A stretch of DNA of 64,000 nucleotides from an uncultured Chlorobiales bacterium (GCA_903929135.1 CAIYTH010000050.1:1-64000), one strand, 5' to 3'; counted from the stretch's first letter, positions 24,819 through 34,625 are shown. The notes: a model not told the origin generated them from the letters alone. Made by a program: numbers and translations.

Positions 24819-25030
24819 AGGATTCGTTCCTTATTAGTAGTTATATTACATCTGCAATTGACAAGATGCCGGAAAACGCCGGGAGAGAGTAACTGGGGTT
24901 GGTTCTCTTGAACAAAAAATAAAGGCCCTTAATTGGACATTACTGTATTTTTTGTTAAAATGAAACCTCATACCCAAGCTTTGCGCCCGCACGACATCAT
25001 CCAAAATAAACTCAGGCAATCATCGTACTG

Positions 25031-26533
25031 ATGGAGCACTCTACACGTACTGATTCATTGAAGCAGCAGCTTGAAAAAGCGACCGGAAACAATTACGCCT
25101 GCTGTTATCAATGCGGGAAATGCACGGCCGGATGCCCCGCCGGAGAATTCATGGACAACCCTCCAGCGCGCATCATGAGGCTCGTCCAGGCCGGTTATGT
25201 CGAGGAGGCTATGCAAAGCGACGCATTGTGGTACTGTATCGGATGCATGACCTGTACATCAAGATGCCCCCAGAACATGGAGGTGGCAGGCACCATGGAC
25301 TCCCTTCGGGAACTGACCCTGAAAAACGACAGCCCCACGTCGGACCGTTCTAAAAAGCTGGTCACCGCATTCCATACCTCATTCCTGAACTCGGTCCGCA
25401 AAAGCGGCCGCCTCCAGGAACTCGCACTGGTCAACAGCTACAAGCTCCGCACCCGCACATTCCTGCAGGATGCGGGCGCAGGCATAAAGATGATCAAACA
25501 GGGCAAGATCAATCCTGTAACGGCCATCTCCTCGAAAGAAACCGTCCATGCCAAGGATCAGATCGAGAAGATTTTCGAGATTTCGGATCAGGTGAACATC
25601 TTCCATACCGAACGACGCAGGCCTGTTACGCGGATATTCAAACCCAGTGCCCCGATAAAGATAGAGCCCGGAATGACGATCGGCTACTACCCCGGCTGTT
25701 CGCTCTCCGGCACGGCGAAGGATTATGACATCTCCGTGCGGAAGATGTGCGACCTGCTCGGCATCAAGCTCAGGGAGATCGAGGACTGGAACTGTTGCGG
25801 AGCCAGTTCGGCCCATGCGACCAACCACAAGCTCTCCCTGCTGCTTCCGGCCAGGAACCAGGCACTTGCGGACGCCCAGGGAATGGAGTATGTGCTCGCC
25901 CCCTGCGCCGCATGCCTGAACCGTCAGGTTACGGCCAGAATCGCGCTCATGGAGTCGGCGGAGCTTCGTCTGGAACTCGAAAACGTCACGGGCGGGGAAA
26001 CCTCCTGCAAGGCACAGTTCATCGGAGTCATGCAGCTGCTCGAAGGCCTTGGTGCCGAACAGCTCAGGAACAGGGTCACCAAACCGCTCAAAGACCTTCC
26101 GTTCGCCTGCTATTACGGTTGCCTTCTTGTACGTCCGTTCGAATCGATGGGTTACGACGATCCCGAAAACCCGACCAAGATGGAAGCGATTCTCGAAGCC
26201 CTCGGGGCGAAACCGGTCGACTGGGCCTACAAGATCGAATGCTGCGGAGCCGGGCTCACCATGGCCCAGCAGGATATGATCGAGGACCTGACGCACAAGA
26301 TCACCAAAAATGCCGTGGCAAACGGCGCCCAGGCCTTTGTCGTCGCCTGTCCGCTCTGTCATACCAACCTAGACATGCGCCAGCAGGGCATGAGGAAGCG
26401 GTTCGGGGACACCGACGCCATGCCGGTGTACTACATATCGGATCTGGTTGCGATGGCCTGCGGGGCAAGCCCCGAGCAGGTTGCCCTCGACAAGCATTTC
26501 GTACCGGCGTCCGACATGGTCAGAAACCTCTGA
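25031..26533 (+). CDS. HdrC-HdrB fusion (heterodisulfide reductase-like): N-terminal [4Fe-4S] HdrC plus two CCG domains
   Basis: CYQCGKCTAGCPAG and CIGCMTCTSRCPQN, then GCSLSGTAKDYD...NCCGASSAHATN...APCAAC and CYYGC...ECCGAGLTMAQ...CPLCH. Confidence 0.9.
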   Translation: MEHSTRTDSLKQQLEKATGNNYACCYQCGKCTAGCPAGEFMDNPPARIMRLVQAGYVEEAMQSDALWYCIGCMTCTSRCPQNMEVAGTMDSLRELTLKNDSPTSDRSKKLVTAFHTSFLNSVRKSGRLQELALVNSYKLRTRTFLQDAGAGIKMIKQGKINPVTAISSKETVHAKDQIEKIFEISDQVNIFHTERRRPVTRIFKPSAPIKIEPGMTIGYYPGCSLSGTAKDYDISVRKMCDLLGIKLREIEDWNCCGASSAHATNHKLSLLLPARNQALADAQGMEYVLAPCAACLNRQVTARIALMESAELRLELENVTGGETSCKAQFIGVMQLLEGLGAEQLRNRVTKPLKDLPFACYYGCLLVRPFESMGYDDPENPTKMEAILEALGAKPVDWAYKIECCGAGLTMAQQDMIEDLTHKITKNAVANGAQAFVVACPLCHTNLDMRQQGMRKRFGDTDAMPVYYISDLVAMACGASPEQVALDKHFVPASDMVRNL

Positions 26534-26719
26534 CAGGCTGCCCTCTCCGGAAAAGGGACGAGTCGTCCGTCGTGGCGGTTCGCAAGACGAATATGCGCAA
26601 GGGCGCTTGGCTGAAATCAGGACTCTTCAACGTGCCGTTGTTCGGGTTCTCTCAATACTGTCGATAACGGATGCTGATGATCCCGTTATCTGAAACACCT
26701 TAAATTCGAAGGCACCAGG

Positions 26720-28690
26720 ATGGCAAAAATAGGAGTATTCGTCTGTCATTGCGGCGAAAACATAGCATCCATGGTCGAAACCGCAAAACTGGTTTCAACC
26801 ATAGCGGATCACCCGGGCGTCGAGATCTCTACCGAATACAAGTATTTCTGTTCGGATCCCGGGCAGGAAACCGTAAAAAAAGCCATACGCGAGCACAACC
26901 TGACGGGCGTCGTGGTGGCGGCCTGCTCGCCGAGGATGCACGAGCAGACGTTCCGCAAGGCATGCGCAGAAGCGGGCCTGAACCCGTACATGCTCGAAAT
27001 GGCCAACATCAGGGAACACTGCTCCTGGGTACATACCGACAAGAAGGAGGCGACCGATAAAGCCATAGAGATCACCCGCTCGCTGGTCGAGAAGGTGAAG
27101 CGGAACAATGACCTCCAGCCGATATCCGTGCCGGTCACCCGACGCGCCATGGTCATCGGCGGAGGCGTCGCCGGCATTCAGGCAGCACTCGACATCGCCT
27201 CTGCCGGCCGTGAAGTGGTGCTGGTGGAACGCGAGCCGTCGATCGGCGGACACATGGCGCAGCTCTCCGAGACCTTCCCCACCCTCGACTGCTCGCAGTG
27301 TATCCTGACGCCGCGCATGGTCGAGGCGATTCAGCATCCGAACATCACGGTCATGACCTACTCGGAGGTCGAGGAGGTCGACGGCTATATCGGCAACTTC
27401 TCGGTCAAGGTCCGCAAGAAGGCGCGATACGTCAAGATGGAAACCTGCACCGGTTGCGGCGACTGCATCCAGAAGTGCCCGGTCAAGAAGATCCCGAGCG
27501 AGTTCGAGTGCTCCCTGGGCAACCGGACGGCAATCTATACACCGTTCGCCCAGGCCGTGCCGAACGTGCCGGTCATCGACCGGAGCCGATGCACCTATTT
27601 CAAGAATGGCAAGTGCGGAATCTGCAAGAAAACCTGCCAGATCGACAGCATCGATTTCGATCAGCAGGACATCATCGAGACCCTCGAGGTCGGCGCAATC
27701 GTCGTGGCAACCGGGTTCCAGGTCCAGGACACTTCCGGATACGGCGAATATGGCTACGGCAGGTACAAGGATGTGATCACCGGACTGCATTTCGAACGCC
27801 TCGCATCGGCCAGCGGCCCGACCGCAGGCAAGATACTCAGGCCATCCGACGGCAAGGAGCCGCAAACAGTGGTCTTCATCCAGTGCGCAGGGTCCCGTGA
27901 TGTATCGAAGGGGGTGAGGTACTGCTCACGGATATGCTGCATGTACACCTCCAAGCACGCCATGCTCTACGCCCACAAGGTGCACGAAGGCGTTTCGCAG
28001 ATCTTCTACATGGACATCCGCGCCGCGGGCAAGGGATATGACGAATTCACCCGGCGCGCCATCGAAGAGGACAAGGCCGGCTATATCCGCGGACGAGTAA
28101 GCAAGGTCTACGAGGAGAACGGCAAGCTCATCGTACGAGGCGCTGACACCCTTCTCGGACGTCAGGTCGAGGTCCAGGCCGACATGGTGGTGCTTGCGAC
28201 GGCCATGGTTCCGCAGCACGACGCAAAGGATTTTGCCAAGAAAATCGGCATCAGCTACGACGAATACGGTTTCTACAACGAAGCGCACCTGAAGCTCCGC
28301 CCGGTCGAGTCGTCCACGGCGGGCATCTACCTTGCCGGAGCCTGCCAATCCCCGAAAGACATCCCCGATTCGGTCGCACAGGCTTCGGCAGCGGCTGCCA
28401 AAGTGCTTGGCCTCTTCAGCAAGGAGCATCTGGAACGGGAACCGGTGGTGGCAATGGTCACCGAATCGACCTGTGCCGGCTGCTGGGGCTGCGCGACGGC
28501 ATGCCCCTATAACGCCATAGACCACCGTGACATCAACGACAGGAACGGCAACCTGATCAAGCGGGTCGCAAGCGTGAATCCCGGCCTCTGCCAGGGTTGC
28601 GGCACCTGCGTCTCCTTCTGCCGTTCGAACAGCATCGACCTGGCCGGGTTCACTGAAAAACAGATCTTTGCCGAAGTGATGGCACTCTGA
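26720..28690 (+). CDS. hdrA: HdrA-like heterodisulfide reductase flavoprotein/iron-sulfur subunit
   Basis: VIGGGVAGIQAALDIASAGREVVLVEREPSIGGHMAQLSETFPTLDCSQCILTPRM; CTGCGDCIQKCPVK; C-terminal CAGCWGCATACPYNAI and CQGCGTCVSFCRSNSI. Confidence 0.94.
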   Translation: MAKIGVFVCHCGENIASMVETAKLVSTIADHPGVEISTEYKYFCSDPGQETVKKAIREHNLTGVVVAACSPRMHEQTFRKACAEAGLNPYMLEMANIREHCSWVHTDKKEATDKAIEITRSLVEKVKRNNDLQPISVPVTRRAMVIGGGVAGIQAALDIASAGREVVLVEREPSIGGHMAQLSETFPTLDCSQCILTPRMVEAIQHPNITVMTYSEVEEVDGYIGNFSVKVRKKARYVKMETCTGCGDCIQKCPVKKIPSEFECSLGNRTAIYTPFAQAVPNVPVIDRSRCTYFKNGKCGICKKTCQIDSIDFDQQDIIETLEVGAIVVATGFQVQDTSGYGEYGYGRYKDVITGLHFERLASASGPTAGKILRPSDGKEPQTVVFIQCAGSRDVSKGVRYCSRICCMYTSKHAMLYAHKVHEGVSQIFYMDIRAAGKGYDEFTRRAIEEDKAGYIRGRVSKVYEENGKLIVRGADTLLGRQVEVQADMVVLATAMVPQHDAKDFAKKIGISYDEYGFYNEAHLKLRPVESSTAGIYLAGACQSPKDIPDSVAQASAAAAKVLGLFSKEHLEREPVVAMVTESTCAGCWGCATACPYNAIDHRDINDRNGNLIKRVASVNPGLCQGCGTCVSFCRSNSIDLAGFTEKQIFAEVMAL

Positions 28691-28745
28691 GTGCGCCGTC
28701 CTGAAATCGAAACCTTTAACAAATCAAGCGACTGAAGTAGAGCCG

Positions 28746-29195
28746 ATGAGCGAACCATTCGAACCGAAGATCGTAGCATTTGTCTGCACGTACTGTACTT
28801 ACGCAGGCGCCGACCTCGCCGGCACAAGCCGCATGAAATACGCCTCCAACGTCAGGATAGTGCGGCTGCCCTGCACCGGCCGCATCAGCCCGATGTTCAT
28901 CCTCAAGGCTCTCCAGAAGGGCGCCGACGGGGTACTCGTCAGCGGCTGCCATCCCGGAGACTGCCATTTTGCGCAGGGCAACTACCATGCCCGCCGCCGA
29001 TGGACGGTGTTCCGCGCCCTGCTCTCCTTTACGGGCATACCCGAAGAACGCATCAAGTTCTCCTGGATCAGCGCGGCCGAAGGGGCCAAGTTCGCCGAAC
29101 TGATCAACGGAGTCACCGAGGAGATCCGCTCGCTCGGCCCCTTCGAACAGTACCAGGAGCTGCAGAAAATCATCGAAACCCAGTCTACGTACTAA
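28746..29195 (+). CDS. MvhD / FloxD-like methyl-viologen-reducing hydrogenase delta-subunit family protein
   Basis: KIVAFVCTYCTYAGADLAGTSRMKYASNVRIVRLPCTGRISPMFILKALQKGADGVLVSGCHPGDCHFAQGNYHA. Confidence 0.93.
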   Translation: MSEPFEPKIVAFVCTYCTYAGADLAGTSRMKYASNVRIVRLPCTGRISPMFILKALQKGADGVLVSGCHPGDCHFAQGNYHARRRWTVFRALLSFTGIPEERIKFSWISAAEGAKFAELINGVTEEIRSLGPFEQYQELQKIIETQSTY

Positions 29196-29205
29196 GCAAC
29201 CATCC

Positions 29206-30036
29206 ATGGGAATACAGGAACAATACAGAAACGAAGCCGCGGAACTCCTCTCTTCAGGTGCGGTAAAACTGGTGATCGGCTACGGCGAAGGGTCGACTTC
29301 AGACCGCCGCAGACCGGTGTTCATACGTTCGGCTGATGAGACGGCTCGCCTCGTGCTCGATGCGAACTGCATAGCCAACCTTTCGGGATACCTCGTGCCC
29401 GAGGGGCTCCTGAGCGACGGGAAAAGCGTAGCGGTGTTCCTCAAGCCCGATGGCATCAGGAGCGTGAACATCCTGGCGGCCGAGGCCCAGGTGAACCCCG
29501 ATCAGGTGGTCATCCTCGGATTCGACATCGACGGTGGTCAGGCCTCGCCTCTCCCGGGCCGTAAGGCAACGGACTTCGCCCCGCTCATCGAATCCCAGAA
29601 ATCGACGGGCCTTTCGACAGAACTGCAGCAGGAGGCCGACCAGCTCGAACTGATGAGCGCAACCGACCGCTTCGAATACTGGAATCAGCAGTTCTCCAAG
29701 TGTATCAAGTGCTACGCCTGTCGCCAGGTCTGCCCGATGTGCTACTGCCGCCGCTGCATCGTCGACGTCAACCAGCCCCAATGGGTCAACACCTCGTCCC
29801 ACACCCTCGGCAACTTCGAATGGAACATCGTCAGGGCCTTCCACCTTGCCGGCCGCTGTGTGGCCTGTGGCGGATGCGACCGCGCCTGCCCGGTGAACAT
29901 TCCTCTCCGTCTTATCAACCACCGCATGTCCAAGGAGGCGCTTGACGCCTTTGACCATTTCGCAGGTGAAAGCGCCGACCAGAAACCCGTGCTCGCCACT
30001 TTCAGGCAGGACGATCCCGAGACCTTCATCCTATAA
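29206..30036 (+). CDS. Dicluster ferredoxin-domain protein, FloxC-like
   Basis: CIKCYACRQVCPMCYCRRC and CVACGGCDRACPVNIP, immediately downstream of the MvhD-like gene. Confidence 0.8.
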   Translation: MGIQEQYRNEAAELLSSGAVKLVIGYGEGSTSDRRRPVFIRSADETARLVLDANCIANLSGYLVPEGLLSDGKSVAVFLKPDGIRSVNILAAEAQVNPDQVVILGFDIDGGQASPLPGRKATDFAPLIESQKSTGLSTELQQEADQLELMSATDRFEYWNQQFSKCIKCYACRQVCPMCYCRRCIVDVNQPQWVNTSSHTLGNFEWNIVRAFHLAGRCVACGGCDRACPVNIPLRLINHRMSKEALDAFDHFAGESADQKPVLATFRQDDPETFIL

Positions 30037-30051
30037 GCCTTACCGCTCTGT

Positions 30052-31065
30052 ATGACCAGAATACTCCTTCATACCAGACTTGACGACTGTCTTGCCGCCT
30101 GGCGCGCTTCCGGCTATTCGGTATTGGCACCATCGAAGAGCCACGAACTGACACGCTTCAACGAAGTGCAGCATGCCTCAGACATGGCGCTCGACCTCGT
30201 CCTGCCCGAACGTACCATCAAAGACCACTTCTTCCCGCAGACCGAGCCGCTGATCCGGTACCGGATCAAAAAGCACGAAATCGACACCGAGGAGATGGTT
30301 CCGCCCGAACTGAAAAGGATCTTTTTCGGGGTACGCCCATGCGACGCTTCGGGTCTGGCCATCGACGACCCGCTCTTCGGCTGGGACTACAAGGACGAAT
30401 ACTGGTTCCGCCGTCGCGGGAACTCGGTGATCGTGACGATCGCCTGCACCAGCGCAGACGATTTCTGCATGTGCACCTCGGTGCAGCTCTCGCCCGACAG
30501 CACGAAAGGATCCGACGTGATGCTGACGCCCCTGAAGGACGGCCGAGGCTGGCAGGTGCTGGCCCTCACCGATCGGGGCAACGCACTTCTTGAAACCATC
30601 CCGTCAATCCTTCAGGAGAGTGATGCAGAACCGGCCCCACCGGCTTCGGTGCCCGTGAAGTTCGATATCGACAAGGTCACCGCCTGGCTTGCCGATCCCG
30701 CCAGCTTCGAAAGCCATTTCTGGAAGGAGATTTCGCAACGGTGCATCGGATGCGCAAGCTGTACCTTCCTCTGCCCCACATGCCACTGCTTCGACATCCA
30801 GGACGAAGGCGACACCTACAGCGGCATCCGTCGCAAGAACTGGGACAGCTGCTCTTTCGCCATGTTCACCATGCACACCTCCGGCCACAACCCGAGGAAC
30901 ACGCAATCGACGCGATGGCGTCAGCGCATCATGCACAAATTCAACTACTACCGGGGCAAGTTCGACGTCAACAGCTGCAGCGGCTGCGGACGTTGCACCC
31001 GCCAGTGCCCGGTCGACATGGGCATTACCGAAACATTACAATCGATTTCAAATTTACCGAGGTGA
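30052..31065 (+). CDS. 4Fe-4S dicluster protein, FloxB / AsrA-like
   Basis: FFGVRPCDASGLAIDDPLFG; CIGCASCTFLCPTCHCFDIQDEG; CSGCGRCTRQCPVDMGI. Confidence 0.85.
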   Translation: MTRILLHTRLDDCLAAWRASGYSVLAPSKSHELTRFNEVQHASDMALDLVLPERTIKDHFFPQTEPLIRYRIKKHEIDTEEMVPPELKRIFFGVRPCDASGLAIDDPLFGWDYKDEYWFRRRGNSVIVTIACTSADDFCMCTSVQLSPDSTKGSDVMLTPLKDGRGWQVLALTDRGNALLETIPSILQESDAEPAPPASVPVKFDIDKVTAWLADPASFESHFWKEISQRCIGCASCTFLCPTCHCFDIQDEGDTYSGIRRKNWDSCSFAMFTMHTSGHNPRNTQSTRWRQRIMHKFNYYRGKFDVNSCSGCGRCTRQCPVDMGITETLQSISNLPR

Positions 31066-31094
31066 CACAAGACCGATACAACCAAAGCAGCGCC

Positions 31095-31931
31095 ATGATC
31101 TATAACCCCTTTCCGATGCGGGTCGTATCAAAGCGCGACGAAGCTCCCGGCGTCAGGACACTCAGGCTCGAGTTCGTGAAGCAGGAGGACCATGATTACT
31201 TCAGCACGAACTACCGGACCGGCATGTTCGGACTGTACGGCATTTTCGGCGAAGGGGAAAGCACCTTCTGCGTTGCCAGCCCCGAGACCAGGAAGGAGTA
31301 CATCGAATGCACCTTCCGCCAGTCCGGCCGGGTAACCACAACACTCGCCAACGCCGATGCGGGGGACATCGTCACCTTCCGCGGTCCATACGGCAACCGC
31401 TTCCCGATCGAGGAGTTCGAGGGGAAGAACCTGCTCTTCATCGCAGGCGGCATCGCCCTTCCTCCGACGAGGAGCGTCATCTGGTCGTGCCTCGACCAGC
31501 GGGAGAAGTTCGGCAACGTGACGATCGTATACGGCGCAAGGACCGTGGCTGACCTCGTCTACAAGGATGAGCTCGACGAATGGAAGCGTCGGGACGACGT
31601 CAACCTGGTGCTCACGGTCGATCCGGGAGGCGAAACGCCGGACTGGCAGGACCATGTCGGCTTCGTGCCGTCGGTGCTCGAGAAGGTCGCCCCCTCTCCG
31701 GACAATACCATCGCAGTGCTCTGCGGACCTCCGATCATGATCAAGTTCACGCTCAACGCCCTTGAAAAGCTCGGTTTCAGCGCCGAAAACGTCTACACGA
31801 CGCTCGAGAACCGCATGAAGTGCGGCGTCGGCAAGTGCGGTCGCTGCAACGTGGGATCAGTCTACATCTGCAAGGAGGGACCGGTCTTTACGGCCGCTGA
31901 GGTGCAGGCTATGCCACAGGCGGATTTGTAG
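31095..31931 (+). CDS. FAD/NAD(P)-binding oxidoreductase with 2Fe-2S-binding C-terminus, FloxA / AsrB-like
   Basis: From internal ATG at 31095 of ORF 30741..31931: VKRDE-type flavin domain, FRGPYGNRFPIEEFEGKNLLFIAGGIALPPTRSVIW, VLCGPPIMIKFTL, MKCGVGKCGRCNVG. Confidence 0.88.
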   Translation: MIYNPFPMRVVSKRDEAPGVRTLRLEFVKQEDHDYFSTNYRTGMFGLYGIFGEGESTFCVASPETRKEYIECTFRQSGRVTTTLANADAGDIVTFRGPYGNRFPIEEFEGKNLLFIAGGIALPPTRSVIWSCLDQREKFGNVTIVYGARTVADLVYKDELDEWKRRDDVNLVLTVDPGGETPDWQDHVGFVPSVLEKVAPSPDNTIAVLCGPPIMIKFTLNALEKLGFSAENVYTTLENRMKCGVGKCGRCNVGSVYICKEGPVFTAAEVQAMPQADL

Positions 31932-32030
31932 GTACTGGATTTCCATACAAGACGAAGGAGCTGCGATGAAGCACCTTTTTTCCGATCGAACGATTTCAGG
32001 GTCCGGCCATGCTGCTGGGCCTTGTTATTT

Positions 32031-33614
32031 TCAGGCAAACCTGACAGGACAGAACCTGCCTGGCTGGTGAAAGTCCGGGGTTCCCGGATCGTCCCACCAG
32101 GGAAAAAGGCCGTAACTCCCGCCTCCGGGGCTGGCGCAGCATTGCAGGGAAACCTCCCCGTCGCGTATGAACGGCTCCAGGAGCGCATAGGAGAGTTCCA
32201 TCCCGAACCCGTCACTGCCGGCAAAAGGGGTCAGAAGACCCCGCCAGGCCATTTCCGACAGGACTTTATACCCGACAGCCCTTCGCCTCGGGAAATCGAA
32301 CCTGAGCGCCACCCAGTGCCTTTCAGGTGATATTTCAAACTCCAGGTAGCCATCATCGCCTCCCACGAACAGTTCCGAGACACTGAACTCCCACAGCCGG
32401 TCGACAAAATCACCATCGGATGCATCCGCTTTCAGCGGAAAGGCAGTGCATGAGCTGTCACGCGTCGTCCATCGGATGAACGGCCGGGCGGGCCGGCGAC
32501 GTGCCTCCTCGATTGGCACAAGCTGCTCCACGGCGACCTGGATACCCGCAGGGAAACGACGGCCGATTGCCGAATAGTCGAGAAGAGGACCCTGCAGGAG
32601 CGGACGGGGAAACGAGGCTGAAGGGAACTCACGAAAACCCATCACGCCCGCCCACGCTTTTCCCGGATGTGAAGCGTCCGGCACCGAAGGCACGCCGCAG
32701 GCATCCAGGAGTGCCGCATCGAAGGAGCCCGCACACTGTACTTCGAGGTCGAGATCCGCCCCGGCGTGTTCCCTGGCTGCCGTGCGCATCATGCCCGCCA
32801 GGCGCAGCACATCGTCGGCTTTGGCTCCGCCGGTGTTGAATATGAAGTTCGCGTGGTGATCGCTGACCCTGGCTCCGCCGATGCTGCGGCCTTTGAACCC
32901 GAGCGATTCGAAGATCTGTCCGCTCGGACGGCCCGCAGCATAGTTGTTCTTGAACGCCGAACCGCAACTCGGATAATCGAACTGGTGCTTCGCTTCCCGG
33001 TCCTTTCCGTAACCGTCCATGACGAGCAGAATCTCATCCGTTTCCTTGGATTCCCTGAACTCGAGCACCACCCCGACGACGATTTCCGGACTCTGCATGA
33101 GGCTGGTCTCCTTGTAACCGAGGAAAACCCCTTCCCTGCCGCGCCATCGCACCGTACCGTCAAGCCCGGCGGTGACCACGCCGACGGTCACCTCGGAGAT
33201 CTCCCTTCCGTAACAGCGGCCGTTCATCCGAACTGTGGCCCCGATCATTCCGGGAAGCCGGTAGAGCCACTCTCCACCCGTCCTGCCGGACTTCATGAGT
33301 TCGATCGCGACATCGGTGTTCTCAGCCCCCGCCTCGCAGAAGAGCTCATGTTCCGAGATCCAGAACATACGCCGCATCGAGCCGGTCGAAACCACGACCC
33401 CGGGGAAATCCTCGTCGGAAAACAGCATGTTGCTGCCCTTGCCGGTCACGATCACCGGCACCTCGCGACGTCGGCACCAGGCGAGCAGAGCAGCCATGTC
33501 ACGGAGGTTCCGGGGCGAAGCGAACCAGCGCCCCCTTCCGCCGATGGCGTAATACCCGACCGACGAGAGAAGCACATTCGCTTCGCAGGGGCAAGGAGGC
33601 ATCGGTTCGGACAT
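32031..33614 (-). CDS. murB: UDP-N-acetylenolpyruvoylglucosamine reductase MurB fused to a C-terminal DOMON/CBM9-like domain
   Basis: Starts MSEPMPPCPCEANV at 33614. FAD-binding region VTGKGSNMLFSDEDFPGVVV, LPGMIGATVRMNGRCYGREI, YPSCGSAFKNN. About 200 extra C-terminal residues: FIRWTTRDSSCTAFPL...YLEFEISPERHWVALRFDFPRRR...PGTPDFHQPGRF. Confidence 0.85.
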   Translation of the reverse strand: MSEPMPPCPCEANVLLSSVGYYAIGGRGRWFASPRNLRDMAALLAWCRRREVPVIVTGKGSNMLFSDEDFPGVVVSTGSMRRMFWISEHELFCEAGAENTDVAIELMKSGRTGGEWLYRLPGMIGATVRMNGRCYGREISEVTVGVVTAGLDGTVRWRGREGVFLGYKETSLMQSPEIVVGVVLEFRESKETDEILLVMDGYGKDREAKHQFDYPSCGSAFKNNYAAGRPSGQIFESLGFKGRSIGGARVSDHHANFIFNTGGAKADDVLRLAGMMRTAAREHAGADLDLEVQCAGSFDAALLDACGVPSVPDASHPGKAWAGVMGFREFPSASFPRPLLQGPLLDYSAIGRRFPAGIQVAVEQLVPIEEARRRPARPFIRWTTRDSSCTAFPLKADASDGDFVDRLWEFSVSELFVGGDDGYLEFEISPERHWVALRFDFPRRRAVGYKVLSEMAWRGLLTPFAGSDGFGMELSYALLEPFIRDGEVSLQCCASPGGGSYGLFPWWDDPGTPDFHQPGRFCPVRFA

Positions 33615-33779
33615 GGCGGTATGGATTGAACGATAGTGATTACGGTACGGCTCTGCCGAAGCCTCCAATATATGGTTTTCGACCGAAGCCCCAACATGGG
33701 CCGGTGTTGCCCGATTGCACGAACCGTGGTACTTTTCAGTAACACGGCCTCTCCTCGACAACAGAACAGGGCATCGATC

Positions 33780-34616
33780 ATGGGCAGGAAAGCTTTGTGC
33801 GTCGGCATCAACAGGTTCATGCACTATCCTGACGCGACACTCAACGGCTGTATCAACGACGCATCCGAGATGCACTCCATCCTCAGGGAGTATTTCGGCT
33901 TCGCCGACAACGAAGTCGAGGTGCTCACCGACGGACAAGCGACAAAGAGTGCGATCATGCAGGAGCTCTCCTCCATGGTGGATGGAGCGAAAACCGGCCG
34001 CTACGACCACCTCGTCTTCAGCCTCTCGAGCCACGGCACCCAGGTGCCTGACACCAACGGGGACGAACCGGACAAGGCCGACGAGGCGTTCTGCCCTCAT
34101 GATCTCGCCGCTGATGGCGACCGCTGGCATCCCGGCCACATCATCACGGACGACGAATTGCACGACCTGTTCATCGGCCTTCCTGACAAAGTGCTGCTCG
34201 AGGTCTACCTCGACACCTGCCATAGCGGCACGGGGCTCAGGGCCGCAGAGTTGCTGTTCGAACGCCGGCCGAGATACCTCCCGCCGCCCTCCTTCGAAGC
34301 GTTCCTCAAAATCAGGCACCTGGCTCCCCGTTCGCTGAACGACCTCCTGCTCAAACAAGGTGTCCGGCAGCACATCCTGTGGACGGGATGCCGGGACGAC
34401 CAGACCAGCGCCGACGCAAATATCGGAGGGACATGGCGCGGAGCATTCACCTACTATTTCTGCCGGGAGCTCAGGGCATCCGGGAACACCCTTTCCAGAG
34501 CCGACCTGCTTGACAAGGTGCGCAACGCTTTGTCGGCAGCACGCTACACCCAGGTACCGCAGCTCGAAACCCAGGCCACGCAACGAAGTTTGGTCCCGGG
34601 CAAAGCCCTCTCATGA
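33780..34616 (+). CDS. Caspase-like (peptidase C14/metacaspase) protein
   Basis: KALCVGINRFMHYPDATLNGCINDASEMHSILREYFGF; His motif VFSLSSHGTQVPD; Cys motif VYLDTCHSGTG; WTGCRDDQTSADA. Start taken at 33780 (ORF opens at 33636). Confidence 0.9.
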   Translation: MGRKALCVGINRFMHYPDATLNGCINDASEMHSILREYFGFADNEVEVLTDGQATKSAIMQELSSMVDGAKTGRYDHLVFSLSSHGTQVPDTNGDEPDKADEAFCPHDLAADGDRWHPGHIITDDELHDLFIGLPDKVLLEVYLDTCHSGTGLRAAELLFERRPRYLPPPSFEAFLKIRHLAPRSLNDLLLKQGVRQHILWTGCRDDQTSADANIGGTWRGAFTYYFCRELRASGNTLSRADLLDKVRNALSAARYTQVPQLETQATQRSLVPGKALS

Positions 34617-34625
34617 CTGATCCGG

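Noticed and set aside
26795-27865. 356-aa minus-strand ORF opposite hdrA (and 25379..26362)
   Set aside because: Antisense of strongly supported Hdr genes.
33615-34583. N-terminal extension of the 850-aa murB ORF
   Set aside because: Region is antisense to the caspase-like gene; recognisable MurB begins at MSEPMPPCPCEANV (33614).
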